Part shown: piece by piece, positions 39,572 to 39,728 of the stretch
Layout of the letters: each line of letters begins with the position of its first letter
Position numbering within the stretch: the first letter of the stretch is position 1
Source: Lachnospiraceae bacterium
GTDB lineage: Bacteria > Bacillota > Clostridia > Lachnospirales > Lachnospiraceae
DNA: 39,728 bases
NCBI GenBank assembly: GCA_017514845.1
Contig: JAFWIM010000073.1
Span: 1-39,728 of the forward strand
Direction of reading: 5' to 3'
Program-made: the position numbers and the translations under genes
The notes under the pieces: generated by a model
What the model saw: the letters and a program-made list of their open reading frames with translations, nothing else
The model's database searches: none
What the model was told of the DNA's origin: nothing

Positions 39572-39728
39572 GGTAACAGTTCAGACAGGCTGTTCTTACA
39601 CCCCGGTTCCGGCAGCAAAGCATTCATCTTCGTGAGAAAAACATTGTCGGTCCGACTGAGAGATCGCGAAGGCGGCTTGACGCCTGCGCAAGCTCGCAGG
39701 GAAGGACCGACGTTTTTCGATGAAGATG
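39572..39728 (+). mobile_element. Palindromic MITE-like element, copy 6 (cut by window end)
   Basis: Starts with GGTAACAGTTCAGACAGGC (39572-39590), one base different from the copy 2 end. Arms GAGAAAAACATTGTCGGTCC (39634-39653) and GGACCGACGTTTTTC (39705-39719) pair, with AGGCG/CGCCT in the tip as in copy 4. The right end is beyond the window. Confidence 0.8.

Overview
The window looks like a chromosomal segment of a Clostridia-type Firmicute, most likely Lachnospiraceae. The grounds are a complete bacterial V/A-type ATPase operon, a class II galT in a galK-galT-galE operon, a pth-mfd-prsA block, a DUF5685 gene, a CtpE-like P-type ATPase, strong AGGAGG ribosome sites and sigma-A promoters of the TTGNNN-N17-TATNNT kind. 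Almost every gene lies on the minus strand. The exceptions are trxB, the P-type ATPase and the tRNA-Lys gene. I see no phage, plasmid, transposase or resistance gene.

Layout. 1-1154: Tat export genes (tatA-like, small tatA, tatC cut by the window edge) with their promoter. 1252-3832: a small membrane protein, deoC and an unrecognised 466-residue protein. 3834-5504: a two-gene Flp/Tad-type unit (TadZ/CpaE-like ATPase and prepilin peptidase) with a palindrome around its promoter. 5578-7627: an 83-residue hypothetical gene and an alanine/glycine:cation symporter whose promoter is followed at once by a terminator. 7868-10123: a J-domain protein coupled to DUF5685, and a zinc-ribbon membrane protein. 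10196-11958: tRNA-Lys(CUU), thioredoxin and an apparently leaderless trmB. 11961-15952: the Leloir genes galK, galT and galE with possible operators. 15953-16495: a gene-free stretch with a cluster of DnaA boxes. 16496-18506: a zinc-ribbon/TM2 protein, divergent from trxB. 18752-27831: the V/A-ATPase operon, transcribed H-C-I-K-F-E-A-B-D. 27874-33654: pth, mfd and a PrsA-like foldase lipoprotein. 33744-37169: the P-type ATPase with a long acidic N-terminus. 37197-37565: five tandem 74-bp units. 37652-39530: glgB.

The most unusual content is not protein-coding. A family of roughly 200-bp palindromic elements occurs at about 7.7, 18.6, 24.2, 32.7 and 39.6 kb, with one half copy at 24.1 kb and two shrunken derivatives at 32.8-32.9 kb. 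The copies share terminal inverted repeats (best form GGTAACAGTTCAGGCAGGC) and a long hairpin. They differ by compensatory changes in the stem, so base pairing appears to be preserved. The copy at 18.5 kb has perfect 19-bp inverted ends and is flanked by a 6-bp direct repeat, as expected of a MITE. One full and one half copy sit inside the ATPase operon between the I and K genes. A separate 74-bp tandem hairpin array lies between the convergent P-type ATPase and glgB genes.

Functionally the region is mostly housekeeping: ion-coupled energy conversion, galactose entry to UDP-sugars, glycogen branching, thiol redox (trx and trxB, about 7 kb apart), tRNA modification and recycling, transcription-coupled repair, and protein export and folding. 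All functions are inferred from recognisable motifs; no database search was run.
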